The notes under the pieces are model-generated. The model made no database searches. It saw only the letters and a program-made list of their open reading frames with translations, and was not told the origin of the DNA. Position numbers and translations under genes: made by a program. Below are positions 1 to 7,951 of a DNA stretch of 64,000 nucleotides, piece by piece. Location: contig CANCXM010000003.1 of the NCBI GenBank assembly GCA_947381945.1, forward strand, positions 1 through 64,000, given 5' to 3'. Position 1 is the stretch's first letter. Each line of letters opens with the position of its first letter. Source of the DNA: an uncultured Muribaculaceae bacterium. GTDB lineage: Bacteria > Bacteroidota > Bacteroidia > Bacteroidales > Muribaculaceae.

Positions 1-1071
1 AAAATTTGGAGTAAGTAGCTTTATTCGCTTGAAAAGGCAATAGTATAAACTAATATAAATAATAATTAGTAATAGGCCACCTCGTGCTATAGTACCAAAA
101 ATTCCAATGTCCGATAAAAAGAAATGTTTTCCAAATAGTGATTGAAAGCCTCCATTATGGAAGTGAGCAGATAGATTTCCAATACCCAATAATAGATTAT
201 CCATAATATATGGCATGATTTGATCAACCTCCTTTATACGCGCAAGTGTTGAAAAGTCCTTACTTTGCTCTCCATCAAGCACTGTCGTAAATCGTCCTAA
301 AATAGTCGGATCTAAATATATTAATGTTATTCCACCTATTACCGGCACGATTATCATGCAGAGTTTTTTTAAATTGAAGCCTTTTAAGCTTAAGAAATAT
401 AATAAATAAATTATACCCATAACGGCAATCGGTTGCCTGCCTTTATTTACAAAAAGAATATATATTGTAAGGATTAAAAAGGAACACCAATTTTTCCGCT
501 TTCCAAATTTTAGAACTGCAAGTTGATAATAAATTAATGAAAATATCATATAAGCAGAGCACGCTGTAAATCTAATACCACGGATATTAGCTCCATCTAT
601 GCCCGTAGACTCTCCTGTTTGACCTTGACCTAAAATATTATTACTGGCCATCAGATTGTAGAGTTTTGTCGGAGGAATTTGCAAGATAAGAATGGTAATT
701 ATAGATATTATGGCGACAACAAGATTAATTGAATTAATCTGAGAAATTAATTTTTGGTAGTCATACTTTATTAGGAGTAAAAAATAGGCTAAAAGTACCA
801 TTGACAAATATCTTAGAGACGCTAATCCCATAAAGAAAGATTGACCAAAAATCTCATTACTTTTATATGCGCCATATATAGGGAATACTACAGAATAGAG
901 AAGTATACAAGTGGCAATATTATCCCATTTATGCTTGGAATAATAAATAATAAAGGATACACCACCTATTCCAAGCAATATATAATGGAACAAACTAAGA
1001 AGCGTTGTACTTCCCAAAAATGCTAACGCTCCTATGAAATATAATAGGATTATATATACTATAATTTTCAT
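1..1071 (-). CDS. Wzy-like polysaccharide polymerase (partial, runs off the left edge)
   Basis: An open frame of 357 codons starts with ATG at 1071 and reads to base 1 without a stop, so the C-terminus lies outside the window. The translation is a very hydrophobic multi-pass membrane protein with many Ile/Leu/Phe/Tyr segments and a large polar stretch in the second half, the layout of O-antigen/capsule polymerases and ligases. These join lipid-linked repeat units at the periplasmic face of the inner membrane. No sequence motif proves this; the call rests on topology and on its place 16 bp downstream of the Wzx flippase in the same operon. The gene is visibly richer in A+T than the housekeeping genes to its right, as is common for transferred polysaccharide loci. 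Confidence 0.6.
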   Translation of the reverse strand, partial: MKIIVYIILLYFIGALAFLGSTTLLSLFHYILLGIGGVSFIIYYSKHKWDNIATCILLYSVVFPIYGAYKSNEIFGQSFFMGLASLRYLSMVLLAYFLLLIKYDYQKLISQINSINLVVAIISIITILILQIPPTKLYNLMASNNILGQGQTGESTGIDGANIRGIRFTACSAYMIFSLIYYQLAVLKFGKRKNWCSFLILTIYILFVNKGRQPIAVMGIIYLLYFLSLKGFNLKKLCMIIVPVIGGITLIYLDPTILGRFTTVLDGEQSKDFSTLARIKEVDQIMPYIMDNLLLGIGNLSAHFHNGGFQSLFGKHFFLSDIGIFGTIARGGLLLIIIYISLYYCLFKRIKLLTPNF

Positions 1072-1087
1072 TAGTCTGTATTTAATA

Positions 1088-2479
1088 CTAAATAGTTATT
1101 TTGCGTTTGAATACTGCAAAATATAAATATGCAGAACAGAGCATGCAACCTATGATTATGACTAAAAAAACATTCTCAACCTTCGTAGCGATATTGCATA
1201 AAATAATGCAAGGCAGGGAGAGAAGCAGATATTTTCCTATTTCCTTCAGATTAGGAAGCGCCATATATTTATATTTCCCTATCATAAAAACATAATAAGA
1301 TGTCACTGCAATCTCGCATCCCAGAAGGGTTATGGCTGACCCGATGGCTCCTAAGTGTGGCGTGATGAGAAGATTGAGGATGATGGCAAGTGTACCACCA
1401 ATGATTGATGCATAGAGTAGAACATTATCTTTACGGAGCGGTAGAAGACCTTGCAGAACAATCACCTGCGAGAACCATACGAGGAAAAGGGCCGGCATGA
1501 GTATGCGCATCGGCAGAATCGCATTTTCATATCCCGGGCCGGACAGAATCTGAATTATCTGTGGCGCGAGGATGACACTGAAGATTATTACCGGAAAGGC
1601 TGTCATCATGACGAGGCGGAATGACATTGAAAGATAGTCGGAGAATTGTTTTTCCTGATTCCCCGAGATGAGAGCCGACATTCGCGGAAGCATGACATTG
1701 GTGTAGGCGGAGAACATATTGACAACGATGAAGTACATTTTGACGGCCGTGGAATAGTAGCCGACCTCTTCGTTGTCAGTGACGAGTCCGAGATACATGA
1801 CATTGAATGTTATGTACATAGATGTCATTATGGTGTAGACTCCTAAGCGGAAATTCTGCTTTAGATAGTGGATCGAAAATATGTCTTCACGCGTGAGATG
1901 GACAAATTTGCGTGAATATGTGAAATTGATAAAGGAATTGATTACTATTGACCCGATTGTCAATAGGAAATAAAGCAGATAGTCGGGAGGAGTCTTGACG
2001 AAAATAAAGACAGATGCGACGTATAAGGTCTTGATGATTACACTTCGTATGGTTATGTATTTGAAATTCTCAAGACCGGTGAAGAACCATTCGATTGCAA
2101 AGGCAGTGAATAGGATTTTTGCAGCTCCTATCAGAAACAGTTCTTTTGCCGCGTAAAATTTAGGTATGACGAATATGCAGCCGATGTAAATGAGAAGCGA
2201 GAGGGCGGTGAACCATACGTTGAGACTGAGAATGCGGGTGAAAGTCTGATTAAGATTCTGTTGACTGCTTCTTGCCGCGGCTATTTCGCGTGTGCCGATT
2301 GTCGTTATGCCTAAGGTGGCAAATAGCAGAAAGTAATCAACAGTATTGAGGGCGAAATTTACCAGACCAAAGTTGGCGGGACCAAGTACTCGGGTAATAT
2401 AAGGGAATGTGACGAATCCAAAAATGTAGTTGGAGAATGTTAGGATTCCTTTGTATGCAACGTTCTGTTTTAATCCCAT
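1088..2479 (-). CDS. Wzx-type polysaccharide flippase (MOP/MATE superfamily)
   Basis: 463 residues, the usual size for a Wzx flippase, with 12 or more predicted membrane segments. The N-terminus (NVAYKGILTFSNYIFGF, then ITRVLGPANFGL) matches the polysaccharide_synt family pattern in which an early helix is followed by the RVLGPxxFG signature. Wzx proteins move undecaprenyl-linked repeat units from the cytoplasmic to the periplasmic face of the inner membrane. It sits between the UpxY-like regulator with its companion gene and the Wzy-like polymerase, 24 bp downstream of the 2504-3319 gene, so it is the third gene of one minus-strand polysaccharide operon. Which glycan it handles cannot be read from the sequence. 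Confidence 0.85.
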   Translation of the reverse strand: MGLKQNVAYKGILTFSNYIFGFVTFPYITRVLGPANFGLVNFALNTVDYFLLFATLGITTIGTREIAAARSSQQNLNQTFTRILSLNVWFTALSLLIYIGCIFVIPKFYAAKELFLIGAAKILFTAFAIEWFFTGLENFKYITIRSVIIKTLYVASVFIFVKTPPDYLLYFLLTIGSIVINSFINFTYSRKFVHLTREDIFSIHYLKQNFRLGVYTIMTSMYITFNVMYLGLVTDNEEVGYYSTAVKMYFIVVNMFSAYTNVMLPRMSALISGNQEKQFSDYLSMSFRLVMMTAFPVIIFSVILAPQIIQILSGPGYENAILPMRILMPALFLVWFSQVIVLQGLLPLRKDNVLLYASIIGGTLAIILNLLITPHLGAIGSAITLLGCEIAVTSYYVFMIGKYKYMALPNLKEIGKYLLLSLPCIILCNIATKVENVFLVIIIGCMLCSAYLYFAVFKRKITI

Positions 2480-2503
2480 TTAACAGATAATTAGAGTTCA
2501 AAA

Positions 2504-3319
2504 CTACCCCATCTTGAATGCTTCGCGGTGGAAGGGGTGGAGGTCAGGACGGGTGGAGAGAATGTGGCGGAGGTGTGGTTCATTGATGATTGACCGGCCG
2601 GAGGCAAGACCGGAGGAGAGGGCTGAGGCAAGACCGGAGGCGAGGAGGGCATGGTTCAAGGGGAAGAGGCTGAGGAGCGTCGGGGTGTCGAGCCCTTCGA
2701 GGACGCCAGTGGCAGTCAGTTTGGAGAGAAGACGCCTGGCAATGACTGACTTGAAATCCTGCTGACGGGAGACGAACGAAAAAAGGTCTGAACCAAGCAG
2801 TTCGGAAGTGATACACACCTCCGAGTGCAATGGCAAACGATTCAGACGGCCCTCTTCGGCCCACGCGGTCCAGTCGCCAAGAGTCATGGAATACCATTTC
2901 AAGGGTCTGTCGAAATACGCTTCATCGCGACGGCGGTTGAGAGCATCGCCGATTGCATGGAATAAGCGGAATTCGTCGACCGTCATGTCACCATGAATCC
3001 GGGCGTCGAAAGCACTGAGAATATGATTGTTGAGGAATTTTTCGGGAGCCGGACTGCTGTAGGCTATGCGGTGCATCCAGTCATAGCTGTCGAGGAGTTT
3101 CAAGCGATCGTCGCTTGACATTAATGCGATATTCTCCTCTACGCCATACACCCAGTCCTTCGCACTGAGCCGCAACTCCCTGACTGCTTGCCGGTGAGCT
3201 GTGTCAGAAGTGAACATCCCCACCCTATCGGCAGTCGCCACCGTAAGCGCAGCAAAACCGTCGACGGCATCAGAGTCCATGAAGTCAACTTGCGATATGT
3301 CCAACAAAGTCGAAGTCAT
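2504..3319 (-). CDS. unrecognised protein in the upxZ position of the polysaccharide locus
   Basis: 271 residues starting at MTSTLLDISQ; an in-frame upstream extension to 3469 is possible but would overlap upxY and has a non-coding look. I recognise no domain. The protein is soluble, rich in charged and small residues, with no signal peptide or membrane helix. Its C-terminal part contains short degenerate Ala/Ser/Gly/Leu repeats (ALLASGLASALSSGLASG) that reflect tandem GC-rich repeats in the DNA. In Bacteroides fragilis capsule loci the gene after upxY is upxZ, which blocks UpxY proteins of other loci. This gene has that position but is much longer than the usual UpxZ and shows no visible resemblance, so a regulatory role is inference from position only. 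Confidence 0.55.
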   Translation of the reverse strand: MTSTLLDISQVDFMDSDAVDGFAALTVATADRVGMFTSDTAHRQAVRELRLSAKDWVYGVEENIALMSSDDRLKLLDSYDWMHRIAYSSPAPEKFLNNHILSAFDARIHGDMTVDEFRLFHAIGDALNRRRDEAYFDRPLKWYSMTLGDWTAWAEEGRLNRLPLHSEVCITSELLGSDLFSFVSRQQDFKSVIARRLLSKLTATGVLEGLDTPTLLSLFPLNHALLASGLASALSSGLASGRSIINEPHLRHILSTRPDLHPFHREAFKMG

Positions 3320-3389
3320 TGCAAATGTGTCAGTATGAAAAGCAGGGAAAATACTGTAGAATAGATGATTATATAATGAGAAGCGATTG

Positions 3390-3923
3390 CTAATCCGGAC
3401 TGTCGATAGCCTCAAGCAGGTCCGGATGAATGAAAGGGAGCATGACGAGGCAGATTCCTTCAATCTCAATCACGACATGCCGGTTTTTTCTAACCCTTTG
3501 TACTGTTCCTCTATAGCCTTCAAAAATCCCACCGGTAACTCTGACGCGCTGCCCCTTCCTGAAATCCGTTTTCGAGAAAATCTCACAGCGTGAAGTATCG
3601 TCTGCCGTGAGAAGCCTGAGCAAATTAATCTGCTGTTCGGTAATTATCTGAATTGCCTCATCCTTGTGGTAGCGGTAAATCCAGAACGGGACAAGCATTC
3701 CATCCTCCTTTCGGCTTCTCGATTCGAGTTCAAGCGCCCTGTCGTGTGATGTCTTGATGAACAGCACATGCGGGATGATGGCCCTTCTCTGAAGGATTCC
3801 TGACGAGGTTTTCTTCTCTTCTTTCGGAAAAAACACCTCCTCACATTCCTCTGCAAGCAACGATTCGGCCTTGGAATCATGCCTTGTCCTGATGGCATAC
3901 CAGTGATTGTCTGCTGTTTTCAT
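3390..3923 (-). CDS. UpxY-like NusG-family transcription antiterminator
   Basis: 177 residues from ATG at 3923, chosen because the N-terminal NGN domain begins directly (MKTADNHWYAIRTRHDSK). The WYAIRT motif at residues 8-13 is the NusG N-terminal hallmark, and residues 123-156 (RKGQRVRVTGG followed by FEGYRGTV) form a KOW domain. Specialised NusG paralogues of this kind (UpxY in Bacteroides, LoaP, RfaH) travel with RNA polymerase and allow read-through of long polysaccharide operons, usually by acting at the operon's own 5' leader. It is the first gene of the locus, with a leader of about 180 bp between its start and the left arm of a putative invertible promoter segment. It is likely made only when that promoter faces it. 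Confidence 0.9.
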   Translation of the reverse strand: MKTADNHWYAIRTRHDSKAESLLAEECEEVFFPKEEKKTSSGILQRRAIIPHVLFIKTSHDRALELESRSRKEDGMLVPFWIYRYHKDEAIQIITEQQINLLRLLTADDTSRCEIFSKTDFRKGQRVRVTGGIFEGYRGTVQRVRKNRHVVIEIEGICLVMLPFIHPDLLEAIDSPD

Positions 3924-4103
3924 TTTGTTAGAATAATAAAGGATACATTTCTTCCTGTTGCACGGCGCAGAGATTCCGCAACATGCATCAGCCACAACCG
4001 TCCGCTTACCAAACGCTTCGGATCTCAGGGATGAGCCTATCCAGGAGCTTTCCCAATGGTTGGCAGCCATTTACGTCAATCTAAATGGCCGGTTTCCGGC
4101 AGT

Positions 4104-4120
4104 ATCTTTTAGTAAGAGAT
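4104..4120. repeat. left inverted-repeat site of a putative invertible promoter segment
   Basis: The 17-mer ATCTTTTAGTAAGAGAT is the reverse complement of the 17-mer at 4324-4340 at 16 of 17 positions. Each arm is also nearly palindromic around a central base (TAAGAGAT on one side, ATCTYTTA on the other), the shape of a recombinase core site. The two arms enclose 203 bp that contain a single strong promoter. Confidence 0.7.
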
Positions 4121-4255
4121 ATGGATTCTTGACAATCATAGATAAATCAATATCTTAGCATTGTGAGTATGGTAGAATATGTTTTCGGTAAATGGAATTT
4201 CCAATTAATCTGCATCAGAAATTCACTCGTAGTCCTTTCACATACAGGATTCTAA

Positions 4256-4287
4256 TTTGCACATATTAAAATTAATGACTAATTTTG
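4256..4287 (+). promoter_or_regulatory. Bacteroidota-type promoter inside the putative invertible segment (facing away from upxY)
   Basis: TTTG at 4256-4259, a 20-nt spacer and TAATTTTG at 4280-4287 match the Bacteroides consensus (TTTG, about 19-21 nt, TAnnTTTG) perfectly. In the orientation given it fires rightward at about 4291-4295, across the right repeat arm and into the hairpin at 4365-4433. The polysaccharide genes are leftward, so the switch reads as OFF here. I found no equivalent promoter on the opposite strand of the segment. Confidence 0.75.
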
Positions 4288-4323
4288 TAGCGTTTTTAGG
4301 ACAGATCTTTTAGAAGTGTTAAG

Positions 4324-4340
4324 ATCTCTTACTAAGAGAT
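4324..4340. repeat. right inverted-repeat site of a putative invertible promoter segment
   Basis: ATCTCTTACTAAGAGAT, a perfect 8-bp dyad around one central base, and the inverted counterpart of 4104-4120 with one mismatch. A related partial site (ATCTTTTAGAAG) lies just inside at 4305-4316 and may be a decayed or accessory site. Confidence 0.7.
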
Positions 4341-4364
4341 TTTACATATCTGAAAAACTCATTT

Positions 4365-4433
4365 AAAATAACACCGGTAGCCGCCATTTCAAACCTAAAG
4401 AGATTTTGAAATGGCGGCTACCGGTGTTATTTT
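4365..4433. terminator. 29-bp perfect inverted repeat, bidirectional terminator
   Basis: Bases 4365-4393 pair without mismatch with 4405-4433 around an 11-nt loop, and the A-rich/T-rich flanks give a U-tract on both strands. On the minus strand it lies about 50 bp past the pncB stop and should end that transcript. On the plus strand it should stop transcripts leaving the promoter at 4256-4287. It therefore insulates the NAD genes from the polysaccharide switch. Confidence 0.85.
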
Positions 4434-4484
4434 TACGAACTTGGAATATCAGATGGGCCAAGGCCAACCGGGGACGGCTGCTAC

Positions 4485-5699
4485 CTATACTACACGGTCA
4501 GGGAGGTGGAGGGTGGCGAGGAAGCGGCGGACGGTGGAGGGGTCGCCGGTGTATTTGCCTTCGTCTTCACTAAGTTTACACGTCAGGCTGTAGAAGGGCC
4601 ACGACTCTGTGATTTTGACTGCCACAAGTTTTATGACTATGTTCATCGGCTTGATTCCCGGAAAATCATTGGTGAAATGGGTGCCGATTCCGAATGATGG
4701 CTGACATTTGTCGGAGGCGTAACGGTTGATTTCTATCGCCTCGTCGACATTCAACCCGTTGCTGAACACAATCTGTTTGGTACGCGGATCAATATTGAGC
4801 GAACGGTACTTGTCGACAATCAGATCGAGCTGCCGACGGTTGTCACCGCTGTCGACACGCAACCCTTTGAACATATTGGCAAAGTCTTCCGAGAAGTTGA
4901 GGCTGAATATGCGCCAACCGTAGGTGTCATAGAGATATGTGCCCAACGCACCTCGATAGGTCTTGGACCATGCGCTCATCGCTATATGGTTGGCCATCAG
5001 AGGACCATACATGCCGGCAATGGCACATACAAACTCATGGGCCATGGTTCCGATAGGAACAAGGTCATACTTCATGGCAAAGTAAACATTGCTTGTGCCG
5101 ACAAAACGCCCCGGACCTGCAATAGCCTTGTTGCAATCGGACATGGCCTTGACGCAAACATCCTGCGAGGCAAACGACAGGCGCCGACGTGTCCCGAAAT
5201 CGCTGAAATTACATCCCGCTTCGATCATACGCGATGCCTTTGTATATGACTTATCATAGTATGCCTCATAGTCTACGCCGTCGGCCTTACCGGTCATCAT
5301 GTAGTACAGCTCCGAGACAATCGCAAGCACTTTCACTTCAAGCAGAATAGTATCGCTCCAACATCCCTCGAAAGAGATTGCAAGATGCCCCTCTTCGTCC
5401 TGACTCACCTTCACCCACCTACGGTCGTAACGGAAACCCTTCAGATAACTGTAGAACCAAGTCGGGATATATGTACAGCGCCTTCGCATGAAAGCAATCT
5501 CCTCATCGGTGATCACAACATTCTCAAGCATGGCTATCTGCTCGCTCACAGCCTCTGCAAAGCCCGGAGGATAGACGGTGTGGTCACGGTCAGTGAAACT
5601 GTATTTCACTTGTGTGCGCGGATAAGTATCGATCACCGCGCAACACATGGTGAATTTATAAAGATCGTCGTCCGTAAAATGTGTTATTATCTGTCGCAT
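4485..5699 (-). CDS. pncB: nicotinate phosphoribosyltransferase
   Basis: 404 residues, the normal size for the short bacterial NAPRTase. It joins nicotinate to PRPP to make nicotinate mononucleotide, the committed step of the Preiss-Handler NAD salvage route, with ATP hydrolysis. Family landmarks are the N-terminal DLYKFTMCCAV (residues 12-22), FGTRRRLSFASQ (168-179), GTSN (201-204) and PIGTMAHE (215-222), where His221 is the residue expected to be transiently phosphorylated. Its start overlaps the end of pncA by 13 bp, so the two are translationally coupled and supply consecutive steps (nicotinamide to nicotinate to NaMN). A strong hairpin terminator follows. Confidence 0.96.
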   Translation of the reverse strand: MRQIITHFTDDDLYKFTMCCAVIDTYPRTQVKYSFTDRDHTVYPPGFAEAVSEQIAMLENVVITDEEIAFMRRRCTYIPTWFYSYLKGFRYDRRWVKVSQDEEGHLAISFEGCWSDTILLEVKVLAIVSELYYMMTGKADGVDYEAYYDKSYTKASRMIEAGCNFSDFGTRRRLSFASQDVCVKAMSDCNKAIAGPGRFVGTSNVYFAMKYDLVPIGTMAHEFVCAIAGMYGPLMANHIAMSAWSKTYRGALGTYLYDTYGWRIFSLNFSEDFANMFKGLRVDSGDNRRQLDLIVDKYRSLNIDPRTKQIVFSNGLNVDEAIEINRYASDKCQPSFGIGTHFTNDFPGIKPMNIVIKLVAVKITESWPFYSLTCKLSEDEGKYTGDPSTVRRFLATLHLPDRVV

Positions 5700-6253
5700 G
5701 TCACTTGTAGTTTAGCTATAGCCTTGGCAAGCGCCTCCCCGCCATCGAGTGACGGTGAAAACGAAGTCAAAACGTGAAACATATTCTTACCGAAGATACC
5801 AACTCCCTCAGTCAATGTGGAACGGACACAGACATCACCTGCAAGTCCGCAGATGTCAATGCGCCCGATTTCCTCATCCTCAACAATCCGCCTTATCCGC
5901 TCGACTGCACAGCGATTTTTAAAGATGGAATATTCTTCCTCGTCGCGGTTCTCACCTTTATATAGAAAGGTGACAGCGCCCGAAGTTGAATATAACGGGG
6001 CAAAAAGAGGCTGCCACACAGCCGCTCCGACAGTGTCATGGACACAATGCCGTGGCCACGGTCCACCGTGACCGTCAAACGAGCAGTGATCGAAAGGATG
6101 ACGGTCTGCTGTGACGATTTTATGGGCATAACGTCCATCTGATTCATGTATGTACTCAGCCAACCGGTCCATAGCCTCCTCTGCTCCGGGAACCGGAAGA
6201 GTCCCGGCTATGAAATCGACCTGAGGATCAACAATCAAAAGCAATCTCTTCAT
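5687..6253 (-). CDS. pncA: nicotinamidase (isochorismatase-like)
   Basis: 188 residues. It hydrolyses nicotinamide to nicotinate and ammonia. The catalytic triad is visible: Asp9 in LLLIVDPQVDF, Lys99 in FLYKGEN and Cys142 in GLAGDVCVRST. The metal-binding residues of the family correspond to Asp50 and His52 (TADRH) and His69 (WPRHC). It is the first gene of a two-gene operon with pncB, overlapping it by 13 bp. The 220-bp region upstream is shared with the divergent HAD phosphatase gene. Together with nadE at 24.2 kb this gives the window the main enzymes of nicotinamide recycling except NaMN adenylyltransferase. Confidence 0.96.
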   Translation of the reverse strand: MKRLLLIVDPQVDFIAGTLPVPGAEEAMDRLAEYIHESDGRYAHKIVTADRHPFDHCSFDGHGGPWPRHCVHDTVGAAVWQPLFAPLYSTSGAVTFLYKGENRDEEEYSIFKNRCAVERIRRIVEDEEIGRIDICGLAGDVCVRSTLTEGVGIFGKNMFHVLTSFSPSLDGGEALAKAIAKLQVTCDR

Positions 6254-6423
6254 CTCAATATTAATGTAAAACGTGAAGGTATCTTTATTTGTAACGTAGA
6301 GAAACGTCTATTGTTTTACCCTCATACATTGAATTATAGTAAGTCCTACAGGAATATGTGGATTTTGCCTATTTCCGGTGTGTGCAATTACGCAACAAAA
6401 TTCACAGTCCGGAATTTTTTGGC

Positions 6424-6431
6424 TAAATTTG
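6424..6431 (+). promoter_or_regulatory. -7 promoter element for the HAD phosphatase gene
   Basis: TAAATTTG, an exact TAnnTTTG match, 41 bp before the ATG at 6473. A clear TTTG -33 element is not visible at the right distance, so only the -7 half is well supported. Confidence 0.5.
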
Positions 6432-6472
6432 CAGTCCAAAGCAGATTTTCACAGAAAAGATAAAGCATCGAG

Positions 6473-7261
6473 ATGATAAAGGCTATATTTTTTGATATTG
6501 ACGGGACACTGGTGCCATTCGGTTCCCACGGCATACCTCAGGAAGTCAAGGACGCGATTGCAGAAGTACGCAGGAAAGGAATAAAGGTATTCATCGCCAC
6601 CGGACGACACCTGAGATGGATTGACAATCTCGGCGACACAGAATTTGACGGTTACGTCACGGTCAACGGAGCGATCTGCCTGCTTTCCGACAAAGAGACA
6701 TGTATCTTCCGCCGAACAATCCCGCGGACAGACATCGAAAGGGTAATCCCCTTCTCCCATGAGTCGACGATACCATTTGTGGCCATTCCATTGGACGGAG
6801 ATATTTTCATCAACCGTATTGACGACGGTGTCCGCCACGTCATGAAGCTTCTACGCGTAGCCCACATTGATGTCCGCGACCTTGACACAATCAATGGCAG
6901 GGAGGTTGTGCAGATGATGGCGTTCGGAACTGAAAAAGAGCGCACTGACAGTGGAATCTTCGGGGAAATCCTCACTGAATGCGAACCGACGAGCTGGAAT
7001 CCATACTTCTGTGACATTATTCCACGAGGAAGTGACAAGAGCGTTGGAATCGACAAAATCATTGAATATTTCAACATTCCGCTCTCGGAGACAATGGCAT
7101 TCGGCGACGGTGGCAACGACATCGGTATGCTGCGCCACGTCGCCATCGGTGTAGCGATGGGAAACGCAGACGAGAGCGTAAAAGAAGCAGCCGACTATGT
7201 GACGACTGCCGACACCGATCATGGCGTGGTCAATGCCTTCCGCCACTTCGGATTAATCTGA
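6473..7261 (+). CDS. Cof-type HAD-IIB family sugar-phosphate phosphatase
   Basis: 262 residues. All HAD motifs are present: motif I FFDIDGTL with nucleophile Asp8 and acid/base Asp10, motif II ATGR (residues 42-45), the motif III lysine near residue 189 in RGSDKSVG, and motif IV GDGGND (211-216). The large cap between motifs II and III is of the C2B/Cof type. Such enzymes dephosphorylate sugar phosphates or flavin/pyridoxal cofactors in the cytoplasm, and the substrate cannot be read from sequence. It is transcribed alone, divergently from pncA, and converges on yigZ with only 15 bp between the stop codons. Confidence 0.92.
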   Translation: MIKAIFFDIDGTLVPFGSHGIPQEVKDAIAEVRRKGIKVFIATGRHLRWIDNLGDTEFDGYVTVNGAICLLSDKETCIFRRTIPRTDIERVIPFSHESTIPFVAIPLDGDIFINRIDDGVRHVMKLLRVAHIDVRDLDTINGREVVQMMAFGTEKERTDSGIFGEILTECEPTSWNPYFCDIIPRGSDKSVGIDKIIEYFNIPLSETMAFGDGGNDIGMLRHVAIGVAMGNADESVKEAADYVTTADTDHGVVNAFRHFGLI

Positions 7262-7276
7262 TAATTACTTCCCCCC

Positions 7277-7918
7277 CTATTCATCCGCCTCACCTGCCCC
7301 GGTAGCACTGAGTATGGATGTCCCGGAAATACCACCTATACGTCCCGACAACTCCGGAAGTAGGTCGAGTGGAAGCGAAATAGTGATTGAACAGGTATTG
7401 TCAAACGCCTGTTCAATTATTTTTATGACCTCACGACCACCCGGCGGATTCTGAGACTTCAGAAGCTTCATCACATCATTCATGGCAAGATAAGGAAAGG
7501 TAAACGACAGAGTGGTCATGTCCTTACCCTCGATAATCTCCGCAGCCTCGATAGCAAGACGTGCAGCCTCTCGATAAGCAGCGATAAGACCCGATGTCCC
7601 GAGCTTGATACCGCCGAAATACCTCACCACTATTATAACTATGTTGGTAAGGCCAAAGGAATTTATCTGTCCCAATATCGGCTTACCCGCCGTTCCCGAC
7701 GGCTCGCCGTTGTCGGACGACAGAAACTCCTTGCGGTCCGAACCAATCATATAGGCCCAGCACACATGGCGAGCGTCATGATACTCGTTGGCATAGAGGC
7801 CAACATATTCCTTCGCCTCCTCCGCAGTAGTCACCGGAATGGCAAAAGAGATGAAGCGGCTCATCTTTTCACGAAAAGCCGCTTCACTTTGAGATGCTAT
7901 GGTCAGATAGTTAGCCAA
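7277..7918 (-). CDS. YigZ/IMPACT family protein
   Basis: 213 residues with the UPF0029 signature NGEPSGTAGKPIL around residues 70-82 and the VRYFGGIKLGTSGL motif shortly after, followed by the C-terminal DUF1949 ferredoxin-like domain. Members are small cytoplasmic proteins related to the eukaryotic GCN2 regulator IMPACT and probably bind nucleic acid or nucleotides; the bacterial function is not settled. It lies 33 bp downstream of queA on the same strand and could be the last gene of the ftsX-uppP-truB-queA transcript. Its stop faces that of the HAD gene. Confidence 0.92.
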   Translation of the reverse strand: MANYLTIASQSEAAFREKMSRFISFAIPVTTAEEAKEYVGLYANEYHDARHVCWAYMIGSDRKEFLSSDNGEPSGTAGKPILGQINSFGLTNIVIIVVRYFGGIKLGTSGLIAAYREAARLAIEAAEIIEGKDMTTLSFTFPYLAMNDVMKLLKSQNPPGGREVIKIIEQAFDNTCSITISLPLDLLPELSGRIGGISGTSILSATGAGEADE

Positions 7919-7951
7919 GATTGCTATTGATTTACCAAATGACCTATTTCT

